The position numbers were made by a program, and so were the translations under genes. Shown here in pieces: positions 44,314 to 55,663 of a stretch of DNA of 64,000 nucleotides. The notes beneath the pieces were generated by a model. The model saw nothing but the letters and a program-made list of their open reading frames with translations, had not been told where the DNA came from and searched no databases. Position 1 is the first letter of the stretch, and each line of letters opens with the position of its first letter. Source of the DNA: Bryum argenteum (Eukaryota > Streptophyta > Bryopsida > Bryales > Bryaceae); the NCBI GenBank assembly GCA_037043015.1, contig CM073326.1, forward strand, positions 372,001 through 436,000, read 5' to 3'.

Positions 44314-47300
44314 TCACTCTTTCTCTACAATTCCAGCAAGCTCTAGAATCTGCATGACCTCGTTGTAGGAATATGTAGGCTGGTGAATGAACTTCTCTGT
44401 CTCATAGTTCATCTTATATAAGTATCGGAAAACATAATAAAGGTGTTTGCAAGGCACCCACTTCCTACTCGCTGCCTTAGAACTCATACCTACAAAGTCT
44501 TCACAGTACATTGTGGAATAGTGCACACTAAAACAAGGTATGCCTTGTCTTTGTCATTGACGATGGTGATGACAACACCACACCCTGGATTCGGAACCAC
44601 AGTCACGCCAGTGATGTAGTATCCGTTCATGTAGCCCGTACTCATCCATCTATTCTTGTGATCGGCGCTAGGGGCATCTGGACTTCGACGACACTTCTTT
44701 CCAAACCTGGTACTGGGATGAGCATCCATGTGGTCGGGAGCATGGAATTGCGAACGTGGTATAGGAATATTCACCTGAGATTGGAACTTTTGCCGGGGTG
44801 ACAATGCTTCTTGTTGTTGTAACTGGAACCCGGCATCTTTGAGCTTCAGAAACTCTTCGCGTGTCAAATTGGTTCCAAACTTCACGGGCCAAGATAGAGG
44901 GACGATGGGCCAATCCAAAACAAATGGCCTTTTGCTACCCATAACACAACGATGAATGTCGTCTGGGCAGAAAAAGAACTCCGCTTCAACATTGCAACCC
45001 TTTCTAACATCTTTCTTCATGCCTACGTAGGTTGGTGCTGGAGTGCCATGTGCCCCTTGTGAAATCTTGGTTCTGCACGCCTCCCTTGATATGGCTTGAA
45101 GCGCTTGACACTGCCTCCCCGAAGACTTGGGAAGTCGAGCAATGTGCCATTGCTTGGGATCACAGTTCGACTCCATCACCCTTGTGGTGTGAGGAACATG
45201 GTGTTGGGGGCTTTTGAGAGACTCCTCAATTCGTTGCTTGGTTGACCTAGTGTTTGGCTTGGGAATGGAGTAGTTTACCTTATCTGGGCGATGTGAATCG
45301 AACTCAGACCCCGCCGGTAAATCAAGCTTCCTCTTTGTGGAACCAAAAATCTCAGCCCCTTCAAGAATAATTGGATGATTAGGGAGATCCCCAGCTCCGG
45401 GGAATGACTTCATGGCAGCGGCAATGAGTTTAGGATCACCGTTGTTTGTTGCTGCCCTAAGCATCAGAGCTGCTTTGTCAGGGCCCTTCCCTCCTTGTCC
45501 ACCTTTGAGCCATTCACAATAGTTGGTGATCAGCATAAACGCTCGAACCATGTCGTCCATCGTTGCTTCATAAATGCACTCCATGGTATTGCCGGACTGC
45601 ATCAACCACTTGTGTTGGACGGACTCTGCTAGATTACATGAAGGCATGTCTGCACGTTGTTCCAATGTCAAATCCTGCAAATCCGAATGATTTGTAAGTG
45701 CCTATTCAAGTGACAATGTGTCGTTTTTGTTGGAAGAAAGAACATGGAGAAAAGAAAATTGAACTCACCAATATCATTTGGCCGCCCCATTGCCTATATC
45801 GATGGTGCCAAAAACCTAACCATTCTGATAAAGATGCCAAACATTCTTCTCTTGCAGCTCCAGAGGTAGCCCACCATGCACGAATTGCATGGTATTTCTC
45901 GTCAGCCTCCCTTTGGGTCTTCGCATCTCTATAATCACGGCAAAGTTGCTTGTGTTGATATTGCAACTCTGGTTTGATGTACTTTGTGGTATATTTATCA
46001 AGGTTTGCAGACCAATGATAAAAGCAGGTACGTTCACGCCCCTCCATAGGCTCATCCGGTTTACCTGATCCATACACCTTCCTGACCGCAATCCAATTCG
46101 CTTGGGCACTATCCGCCATGAATCCTTTGAAGTTGACATTCAGGACGCCATTCTCGGCCATAACCTTGTTAAGGTTTTCCCAAAAGAGAGTCTGAGCAAC
46201 TGCATCTTCAGATTGCATATCGTAGCAGGCAATTGTCATTACCTTGCAGTAACTAGTGTCGTAGACATGGCATGCCAATGTCGTCCACTCTTTCACTCGT
46301 TTGACGTTGTCAAACATAATCCATGCATCTTGGAGGTTTCCTCCCGCCTGCATACGCTTCACAAGGTCCACCCCACTCCCTTCCAGGTCCACAGACATCT
46401 TGAAAATGAACACCTTGTCGTCACATTGTCCCGGAAACCTATTCTCATGCACAAACTTGAAGTGGGGATTCTTCTTGAGGTCGATAATCCCCTCCATGGG
46501 GGCACGTGAGGACTTCACAAGGCGTCTTGAAGCTGAGACTATATTCCTGCAATTAGGAGATGCAAGAGGGGCAAATCGATCCATGACTGATTCCAGACTA
46601 AGCTCCATCTCACCAGGGGTAGGAGCCTTGAACAGAAACTCCGCAAGGAAGTTCTTACTCGCTGCCATTTGTATAGCAGAGTTTATTGCTTTTGGAGTGC
46701 GTGACACCTCGGAAGCTAATAACTCATAAGTGAGATCTAAAGAGTCACGACATACTCCTTCAGCAACTAGATGACTATGATGGCCAAGATGAATAAATGC
46801 TCGGTGCAAATCAGGATTGGATGATGTGACATGGTACAGTTGGGCATCACAGAGTGCTAGGCAAGAAGGAGGTCTCAGACAAACCTTACACATAAAGGTA
46901 GATTTTAGGGGAGGAGGTCCGCCGACTTAAAATTCAGAATGAGTGATACCTGTCCACTGTATATTGTTTCGGAGACCACCATTTCGGAGAAGGTAGCCGC
47001 AGGAGTCGTTTGCACACTCTAAATGTCCGGCGCAAACAGAGCGTCGGAAAATGAGGGAGCGGTCGTTTCTGATGTTTGAGGTTTTGGTCGTGCACCACGG
47101 TTTGCTGTCATATGTCTTGTCCATCCCGTCCAGGCTCTTGCCGTATGTTGTTGGCAATCCTGCTGGTAAAGGCGGAAGCAAGAAAATAACATCCCCGTCA
47201 TAAGTGGTGGGGATGGACTTGACCACTTCGACCTTGATGTTGTCAAAATCAATATTCGATAGTGCGGATTGGGACCGTGGGCAGACAGCAGTTGCCTTCA

Positions 47301-47848
47301 AGGCATCTAACATGGAGTTGTGTTTGAGGCCTAGCTCCACTACTACATGGAGTCCTCTGAAGTTGCGGATTACTGATCGATCGAACAACATTTGATATTG
47401 GAGTTCGTTTGAAAGGGAACTGACTTGTGCTGGCCAAATCTACTGTTGGAACTATGTCATCATCTGAATCACTCAAAAGCGTAATGGGCATGGTGTCTTG
47501 TTCAATCTTCACTTGCACAAGAGGGGTGAGAAGGACTGTAGAGGTGACAGAAGCGGGAGTGAAGCAGACTGTAGATCCAGACAATGCTGAGGTAGAAAAC
47601 CCAAATACTTTAAATGACCCAGCTGAGAGCATCCAACCTTCAGAATCACCTTGCCTACTCTTCAATTGGAGAACAGTCTCCACTACTTCATTGATATCGG
47701 AGAAGAGCTCCTGCTCAACATACATCTTACCAATGTCAAAACCAAACTTAGCCTCTAAGATGGATTCGGTCACAAAGACATTGCCATCTTGATCAAGAGG
47801 CAAAGTAAAGGGAATACCCACACGGTTAGCACGAATGGATGCCATCAT
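44314..47848 (-). pseudogene. MULE-like transposase gene with SWIM finger, broken
   Basis: Segments run 47848 to about 47400, 47391-45769 and 45674-44314. A phase-0 intron lies between GTGAGT (at 45768) and TTTGCAG (before 45674). The N-terminus is acidic with SDSDDDIVP. A Cys-rich part follows (CAGHLECANDSCGYLL, CKVCLRPPSC). The DDE-type core comes next (IFKMSVDLEG, AWIMFDNVKRVKEW, FMADSAQANW, FYHWSANL, GFWHHRYRQWG). The tail ends in a SWIM finger whose WVPCKHLYYVFRYL half is clear. Damage: a frame change near 47392-47430, TAA at 46927 where CAA fits, and a one-base loss near 44534 that splits the finger's CxC from its CxH. TIRs were searched for and not found. Start ATG is at 47848. Confidence 0.7.
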
Positions 47849-47857
47849 GAAACACAA

Positions 47858-48797
47858 GGAAAGAGAGTTTGGAAGGCCCTGAAATGCAGAGTACTCTCAG
47901 GGAGGAAGAATGTAATGCCAAACACCATATGCGGCTAAACACTTGATAAGCGCATTACTGATGAAAATTAGGGAATTGCGATGAAGTTGAGCGTCTTAAA
48001 GATGGAAACCAAGCAAGTAACGAATGAACTTGGTATGAATACTTCTACAACCATAAATAGAGTGAGACTTGAATATAGTATGATGAGTAGGCAATCGCCG
48101 TCAATAAGAAATATAATGGTATTGTCATTAATTCAACCACTTAGAATAGTGGTGGGTCGACGTTCATATTGATGATGTAGATCACTAGTCTATTTTAATA
48201 AATGACCAAACGAAACTATTTATGATGATTACAAAGAATGCCGCCGGATTTCGAAGTACTTTAACAATTTTAATAGGAAGTTGTGATGCTAAGGGATATC
48301 TTTAAGTGCGCCTCAAGTATTTAGAATGGTCAGATTATAGAGCTAGTTAGTGGCGATTTTTTTTTTGAATGAACGGTTCATACTTAAAGTGTAGGTTGGC
48401 AAAGAGCCCGACAGCTATCACCTATAATGCGAAAGGGTCAATTTTTGATCTATTTATTACTAATTTTAAAAAAGTAGAATGACAATATTATACCCCGCCG
48501 TCTGTGAATATAATAGGATATATTTGCATACTAAATATTTTCATGGTGTTTGTCAGCAATTGGTGCCATGTAGTATTCGACTGTGATAGAAGATGAGTGG
48601 AATGTTAAGGTATAGATTTAGAAGGGGGCTTCTTTAGTGCTCTTTAGTGCTCAAGAGAGTAGTCTTACATATTCCAGACACATGAAGGAGGGTGAAACGT
48701 CCACTCCCTTGACTACTCTGAAACCTAGAACGAAGAGGAGGCGGGGCGAACAGACTTTTCGAACAGGAAAGCGAGACAAAGGAAGGAAGCACGCAGG
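47858..48797. other. Intergenic between two divergent genes
   Basis: No frame is supported. The stretch separates the minus-strand transposase gene from the plus-strand ParB-like gene. A T-run (48359-48367) and AT-rich sequence dominate. Promoter elements of both genes should lie here, but none can be named. Confidence 0.4.
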
Positions 48798-49355
48798 ATG
48801 GTAGAATTGGACAACAACATTCCAAGTACACCTGTGAAAGGTCGGGTAGGAGGGCCGTCTTTAGGTTTGAGGTATAGAAGCATTCGTAAACTCAATCTAG
48901 AAGCCATAGAGGAAAGAGAAGTTGATTTCGTAGAAGGCAGTATCAACGACTATATCTGTAAAGGTGAAGCATTTGAAATGTCCGAAGGGCGTCGGCTAGA
49001 GTTTGAAGACAATCTTGAGTCACCGCAGCCTCCAATCAAAACTATGGAATCTCCGTTAGTGGAGATTGATGACTCTGATTCAGAAGAAGTAAGTCTTCAT
49101 TATCATTTATTGGAAATCGTTTTGGAATCGTTTTAGATTAGAACCCTTTAGAAATGTCTCTTATGTATTTAAGGTTCATATTTATTTGAGGTTGCTCCAA
49201 AGACATGTGTGGAGAAAGTAAGTGGACTATCTTTGTTAAGAAAATTCGACAAAAAAATTAGGTTCCTCAGCGTGTGTATGTTAGTAATTTTTTAATCAGG
49301 AAGTCGAAAAAGCAGTCTCCCCTCAAATCAGTCATAACCTAATGTTTCGAGGTCA

Positions 49356-49811
49356 ATGTGGTGTGGGAGATCTAATGTACTCAAAGTAGAGTTCGTACAC
49401 ATATGTGACCGACCTTTAGAGTTGCTCGAACTTGATTACACTCATATTCGCCGTCTACTTCTTCATATGAACCAGATGACCGAAGGAGAAGGGTTTCGGG
49501 TTACAAGGCAGTTCAAAAAAGGGGGAGGGCGCAGGAGGAAGGACGACGGGGTTCAAAGTGAGGTGCAGAGCGGCTACGTGAGGCAAGGCTTCATGGTTGA
49601 GGGTAATGCGGCGGCGATGGGAGGTGATGGGAGGCCGACTAAGCAAGGCGGCACTGTCGAGGAGCAGGTGGGAGAGGACGACCGTGCGAGAGAGCAAGAG
49701 CAGGAAGGCGAGGACAAACAAGCGGATTGGGAGGAGCATGTGGACGCCGAGCTCAAGAAGAATGGAGCCGATGAAGATGAGGGCAGCGGCGAGGTAAGTC
49801 GATTCTCTTAG
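49356..49811 (+). other. Open charged frame in intron 1, not called a gene
   Basis: This frame is open for about 150 codons and encodes a Glu/Asp/Arg-rich chain ending KKNGADEDEGSGE before a GTAAGTCG donor-like site. It could be a captured or alternative exon. There is no domain, and the neighbouring antisense strand is open too, so it remains uncertain. Confidence 0.25.
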
Positions 49812-50210
49812 AAGATATTGCGACCGTAAAGAGTGGGGAGGGGTTAGACAGAGAGAGTTTGCGGCGGGTGAGCAAGAGGGAGGGGAGGGCAAGCTGGGTG
49901 GTGCGGTTGAGGCCGCGAAGCGAGGTCGGTGAGGAGGGGTCTCGTCGTCGTTCCGCGTTCCCTGGTCGTCGTTCCGCGACGATTGCATCCAAATCCTCAA
50001 GAATTGCCACCGAGCGCTTCCTGGGAGTGGGAAGCTGCTCGTTCAAGAGAATGTAATTGACCTGGCCAGAAGCTCAGCTGCCAAGACCGGCGCAGGTCTG
50101 TGCTCCGACATCCGCGTTCCCTGCAGCCGGTTTTAGAATTGAAACCGACCCTGCAAACCCACTGTCGGAGCAGACAGTGGGACGCGAGGGCAAATCCGGG
50201 GCTCTGTGCG

Positions 50211-50288
50211 GCAATTGATCTGAAGAAGTACATCAACCTTCATGGTTGTGGACCGGCCGGAAAGCCCCTTCCTCCCAAAGTTGCTCAG
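50211..50288 (+). pseudogene. Captured CDKB kinase exon, part 1
   Basis: Reads IDLKKYINLHGCGPAGKPL and then PPKVAQ up to a GTACTT donor. This matches the segment preceding the catalytic loop in plant B-type cyclin-dependent kinases (DLKKFID.....G...PLP). The rest of the kinase, including the ATP-binding lobe and PSTAIRE-type helix, is absent. The upstream flank is the hairpin repeat and not a kinase exon. Confidence 0.75.
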
Positions 50289-50584
50289 GTACTTGTCCCC
50301 ATCTGAAGCTCAGAAGTTACAATAGTATTCGAAAGAGCAACGATTGGAGGCTTTTTCTTGGAGAATAATGTTCTTGTGTCGATATGATCATTGAAGAGTT
50401 TCATGTATCAGTTGTGCACAAAAGGTTTGGCTCATTGTCATGGCTATGGAGTGATGCACAGGTCCAAGATAATGTCCGTTTTTCAACCACATTTTGTGCT
50501 GATTCTTGAAATCGGATGTTAAAGGTAGCTTTGACATGTTTTGCTCGCTCTTTGTTGTATTGATTTGCGTACTTGGCGTTTCAG
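50289..50584 (+). other. Former CDKB intron, missing-exon gap
   Basis: Sequence between the donor at 50289 and the acceptor TTTCAG at 50579-50584. In CDKB proteins about 20 residues (YQLCKG-type to the HR of the HRD motif) lie between the two recognised exons. They are not found here, so either a small exon was lost or it has decayed. Confidence 0.45.
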
Positions 50585-50675
50585 GGATTTGAAGCCACAG
50601 AACTTGTTGGTAGATAAGCAAACTCGCCGTCTCAAGATTGCAGACTTGGGTTTAGGTCGAGCTACCGTCACCGAG
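50585..50675 (+). pseudogene. Captured CDKB kinase exon, part 2 (catalytic loop and DLG)
   Basis: After the TTTCAG acceptor the frame reads RDLKPQNLLVDKQTRRLKIA and then DLGLGRA. This is the kinase catalytic loop plus the DFG-equivalent DLG typical of CDKB. The match stops at GLGRA, where the hairpin repeat begins. It cannot make an active kinase. It is a transduplicated gene fragment in the sense orientation of the host intron. Confidence 0.85.
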
Positions 50676-53600
50676 CCTGCATACCCACTGTCGGAGCAGA
50701 CAGTGGGCCGCGAGTGGGCCGCGAGGGCGAATCACCGAGCCTGCAAACCCACTGTCAGAGCAGACAGTGGGCCGCGAGGGCAAATCACCGAGCCTGCATA
50801 CCCACTGTCGGAGCAGACAGTGGGCCGCGAGGGCAAATCCGGGGCTCTCTGCGGTCTCGTCGTCGTCACGGCGTTCACCCTCTTGGGACGGTTTTTGAAT
50901 CGTCACCGAGACTGCAAACCCACTGTCGGAGCAGACAGTGGGCCGCGAGGGCAAATCCGGGGCTCTCTGCGGTCTCGTCGTCGTCACGGCGTTCACCCTC
51001 TTGGGACGGTTTTTGAATCGTCACCGAGACTGCAAACCCACTGTCGGAGCAGACAGAGGGCCGCGAGGGCGAACAAGGGGTTATGTGCGGTCTCGTTGTT
51101 GTCACCGCGTTTGCCTCGAGTAGCCGCCTTTGGAATTGTCACCGTGCATGCAAACCCACTGTCGGAGCAGACAGAGGGCCGCGAGGCCATATTTTTATAT
51201 ATTGATTTACTTCTGTAGAATGGTTCTCCCATTATAGACAATACAATGTGGCTTTCTTTACTATGCTTTCAATTGTTTTTAATATTCTGTTGATGTTCTC
51301 TTTTAGGAGTCGTCTCATCACATCACGGAGTCTGAAGACCATGCCCAGATTCCGAAGGAAACTGAGGTATTTAAAGAGATTTGAACTTTAGAATTTTGTG
51401 GGGTGGTACATTTATAGCTTCAATTTTCTTTCCGTTCACTTCTTTAATCGCTTGGTCGTTAAAAGGCGTACATGATTTGGTCATATGTGGCTCAACGAAT
51501 TTGAAATGAGACTTTTACTAACACTTTTATTAACGAGATGATTTCGTGATTCTTCCAGTATGATCTTCTCTAATGTTTTCACTTTTCGATCAGTTGAGAT
51601 TCAATATTTAATTGTATAATATTTGGCAGGAATTTCAAACTCAAGACGTGTTGCCAGCAACTTCTTGTCCCATTGACTTGAACAACGCTCTTGAAAGCGA
51701 AGTGCGGCATCGAACACAACACAAGGTGGATTCAATCAAGATTATCAATAGCCTTCGAATTCAACCCTTGAAGAAGTTGCGGTTGCTTGTTCCCTTGTGT
51801 CGGATGATATCAATGGCCAAGGTGAGGCCAATTGGTGAAATGGGAATACAGCATCTCGAGAGGGAGTTTGTGAAGGGCTATCGAGACGGAGACCGCGTCA
51901 TGTACATTTCTATGCACAACAACGAGGAGTTGTTATCGGATGTTACAGACGAGGTTAAGTCTCGTTGGAGCCCACTTTTGCAATCGGCGAACCAAGCTTT
52001 CGAAGAAGAGCTTCAAGGTGATTCTGATCTACGGCAATTCTCTGGAAAGATGTTCTTTGTTTGGGAAGGTAACCATCGCCTCCATGCATGGTTAAGACAT
52101 ATTAACAATCATCATGGCGAGGACCCGGATTGGCACATCTCTGTGCATTGCATTCTTCTAGATCCCCGTGGCAAAGTTGGCAACCTTCTTCATGCAATGC
52201 ACAATATAAACTGGTAAGTGTGTACCCCTTTCTACCTCTTACTTTTTATCTACACTCTTGAATGCGAGGTTTGTTTTAATACCAGTATTGCTAATTATCT
52301 TCTTTTCTGTGTAGGTCTATTGAAAATGATCACGTGAAGAGTAATCTCCCAGCAAAGCTTTTCCGCATTCGATCGTTTGGTTCAATGAAGTTGGAGGAAT
52401 TCAGGGATCTCCTCACTCCGGATGAGTACCGGATCTGTTTGACTAACAAGCCATCTAATCCGAGATGGTTTTCATTGACAACAAAAATATTCATTACGTT
52501 CCTTTACCGAGTAAGTATTCATTCAATACTTTGTTATCATTTGTTCCGTAGATGTATGCATTGTCTGAATTCGTTTCTAAATTTATTTTCGTTTTACAGC
52601 GGGAGATTGCCGCAGCTTCGGATGACGCCGCTAGGGCATACACTGAAAAAACACCCAAGGAGGATCAAACTGCTACTGGAATTTGGGAAGCGATGACGTT
52701 GGCAGCGGATAACATGGTCGATTCCATTAAGAAGAAAGACTTCACCAAGTATTTGGCCATCGCAAATCCCAAAAATGGCCACGACTTTCTTGGCGAGGTG
52801 ACTCTTCACACTACTACAGTAGTTACATTGTTTATAGTTTACTATCAATCAATTTATCTACGTGGTTATGTGATGTTATTCTTCCAGATCAATCGGCATT
52901 TTAGTGAATTTCAGAAACCTGAGATGACACTTGATAAGCTCCAGAAGATTGTTCCCGCTAATGTGGAAGCCAAATACAAAGCGCGTTGGCTAAGGTGGTG
53001 GAACTCTTCCCCTAGTTCGCGGGTTTTGTATAGATTTCTCCCGCCAGAATTCAAGGAAGCCGCCTCGACCCATGGTTGAACAAGGTTGCATTTTGGGCAG
53101 GGGTATAGTCTTTCAAAACCATTACTGTGATGGATATCTTTTGGCTTTTTGTATTTTTTCATCTCCTTGAACACTCTAAGTAATTGAATTGCATCTTCTA
53201 GTTGGAGGAAGCTGTTATACATGAGTTCGAGGACATATGCAAGGCGGAGAAGCTCACCATCAATTGGAAGGCATCCCCAGACGTTCAGCGAACAGATTCT
53301 TATGTCGAAAGTTGGCGTATCCTTTTATGGGAGAAGGCCTTTCCAACGTTTCTTGGTCCCCGGCCTGAGAAGGTTTTTGATAAAAAGTGCAATTTCAGCA
53401 AATTTCCGGGAACGGCTGAGGTTGTGAAGAGGGTTACGTACCGGTATGATTACTAAGACTACCTCTTCTGCATTTTGAACCTATTCGTCTTCCTAATTCT
53501 GTTACCTTTTTATGACTATAACAATCTGTCTTTGTAATTGTTCAGGTACTTCAAGAGGGAGCTAATTCCAAAAGGTGCCATTGATGTACAGGAGCTCCCA

Positions 53601-55066
53601 AAGTACTTTGCGGCATGGATTCAAAAAGGTTCAGACCAGTGTATCTACACTGCTGTTCAGCTGAAAAGGTTCAAACCACCACATTTAGAAGCCGAGTGCT
53701 GGTACCTCGATTGTAATCGTGGATTTGTCATTGATTCTGAGGCGGAAGTGAAGTCTATTCATGATGGCGGAGTTCAGTTACCGGTAGGAGTCGAAGAATC
53801 TGTGCAAGTTATAGAGGACGACGACGAATAGCAAGATCAGTCATGTGCTCCACCGCCAAAGTCTAGGAGAGGGCGTCGCTTGCGCGCTGCTTCAGAAGCG
53901 GCTCATCCTACGCAACCTCAAGCATCGGAACAAACCCAGGCGGAGTCCACCGCGCATGGGCCGGAGCAAGGCACAGAGTCGCAATTTCAAATCCTTTGTT
54001 TACCTTGTCCCTCTTCTTCCACCGTGCCTTCTTTGGTCAACGCATTAGAGTCTTCCAAAGGTCTCATTGAGCAGAGGAAGGCAAAGCAAATTCCTACGAC
54101 TACCTCTTCACCCATGATTCCAAATTCGGCTGAGATTTTTATCTCCAACAACTCAGTGGAGTCATTGATGACTTCGCACTTGAAGAACTACTAGCTCAAC
54201 GGTGGCGATCCAAGATGGGTTGAGTTTCAAGACTTCATTCGCAAGGTACGATGCAGAACTTTGATTGGTCTTGTGTGTTGGAGTTATTTGAACATTCCAA
54301 AGTATAACTTGGCTTACTGCTATCATTCAGGTTGGAAAAGGCCGCCAAACATAAGTTTCGGTACAGTGCATGAATGAGAAGCATTCTGGGATCGACTTGA
54401 TCATTGCCGACATCCCTGAGAATCTACCCGTGCCAACAATTTCTAATCCGTCTTCAACAGTTCCGTCTTGGAACTCACGGGAAGCGGGGTATGTGGAGTC
54501 CATCTTTGAGTTCGCAAGGATGTATTTGCAGAATGATGGCGCTCTCCTCCTTTTCCACTGCGATGATCGAGACGTCTTTACGAAGGTATTCAATTTGGCT
54601 AATAGTTACAACTTTGTTATGGCCAAAGACTGGTGGGACATCAACGAACTAAGTTTGGCTTCTCTAAGGGATCCTAACTCAACGGTATTGTTCCCCTTAA
54701 CTATTTCTTGATCACGTTTTCATAGTCTGTAGTGATATTCTTTACACCGTGTCCATGCTTCCTTACATCCTTTGGTGATTTCAGTCTATTCGGTTCTGGA
54801 TTCACCTCTTCGTTCGTGGTGGTGACGTGACATCCAAATTCTCCTCCCATACTGATAATTGCGAAATGTCCAACGATTTCGTTAATCTCACAAAATCTGA
54901 TGCACTCTTCAACTTTACGAAGACGGAGACTCAATTAATGAAGGAGATATTCGTTATTTTGAGACAAAATGGACATATTGAGATGTTGAAAAACACACAC
55001 GCAAGGGGGATAAGGAAAAAGTTGTTGAAGTATTTCAAAGATATGAAATTTAAATTCACATGTTAA

Positions 55067-55663
55067 GCAAAAAGAAAGAGTTGAAGGGTCCAATCACAAA
55101 GCAATAGATTTGAAAATCAGATCTTACTATAAATAGAAGGAAGAAGAGATCGATTTGGCAATTTAATATTTCTAAAAATAGACATTGAACAAAACATAGT
55201 AAAGAATCATATAGGAAGCATGTTCACATTAATTCCCATGAGAAGTCACAATTGATTCAAGTGAGATCATAGTTGGCAGACATGGTAAAGGCTGTATTGA
55301 AGTATGAAGAATACGTACAATTGTACAAGTGTACACTATATTTTGACATTGGTATATCGTGAAAGAATGAAATAAGAGAATGAATGTAGAGGCATTAAAT
55401 GTTGTGCCTTTAATAATACTAAAGAAAGAGTAATAAGAAGAATGTTTGTAGAATATACGAGGAATATACGCGGAATATACTAATCACATAAGAACTATAA
55501 ATGCATAGTGAAGGAAGGGGATAATCCTCAAGTAAGCACAACTAGGTAAGCGTTGATATCTTAGATGTACTAGGTTCCACCAAAATGCGAAACAATATAT
55601 GTTGAATATATCCCGCTGATAAAGGATATCAGACCAGAGGAGGAAGACCAGAAAGGAGGAACA
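55067..55663. other. Intergenic between converging genes
   Basis: AT-rich and non-coding, holding the 3' flanks of the ParB-like gene (plus strand) and of the minus-strand gene ending at 55664. A small duplication, AGAATATACGAGGAATATACG, lies near 55450. Confidence 0.5.

Larger units (their letters stand above)
50158..51178 (+). repeat. 118-bp tandem repeat with a perfect hairpin, seven copies
   Basis: The hairpin has arms CCCACTGTC and GACAGTGGG around loop GGAGCA. It starts at 50158, 50684, 50748, 50801, 50919, 51037 and 51155. The last four starts are exactly 118 bp apart. The two copies before them are shortened units (64 and 53 bp). Each unit continues CGCGAGGGCAAATCCGGGGC and then GTCGTCGTCACGGCGTTCAC. 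The last two copies share a T-to-A change in the right arm (GACAGAGGG). The first copy lies directly before the first kinase exon and the rest begin directly after the second. Confidence 0.9.
48798..55066 (+). pseudogene. Ten-exon gene with ParB/sulfiredoxin-like domain and a methyltransferase-like end
   Basis: Exons: 48798-49088, 51307-51366, 51630-52213, 52315-52510, 52600-52797, 52888-about 53080, 53202-53443, 53546-54245, 54331-54684, 54785-55066. All but one junction keep phase with GT-AG ends. Exon 1 ends in an acidic EIDDSDSEE. Exon 3 carries a ParB/Srx-like signature, MFFVWEGNHRLHAWLRHI (G-x-H-R-x-x-A), after VRPIGEMGIQHLEREF. Exon 9 looks Rossmann-like (IDLIIADIPENLP, GALLLFHCDD) and may derive from an N6-adenine-type methyltransferase whose DPPY motif is replaced; that part is tentative. 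Damage: TAG at 53829 and 54192, TAA at 54352, and a probable one-base shift near 53074. Intron 1 (2.2 kb) holds captured kinase DNA. Start ATG is at 48798. Confidence 0.55.

Noticed and set aside
50158-51178. CRISPR-like array
   Set aside because: The repeats are contiguous 118-bp tandem units with conserved spacers, in eukaryotic DNA with introns, and there are no cas genes.
50541-51218. 225-codon frame through the CDKB fragment and hairpin repeats as a new kinase-like gene
   Set aside because: Only about 30 codons are kinase and the rest is translated repeat. It starts inside intron sequence before the acceptor.
54370-54711. Firm assignment of exon 9 as an active DNA methyltransferase
   Set aside because: The expected DPPY/NPPY motif is not present (DIPE is seen instead) and no SAM-binding FxGxG motif was found.
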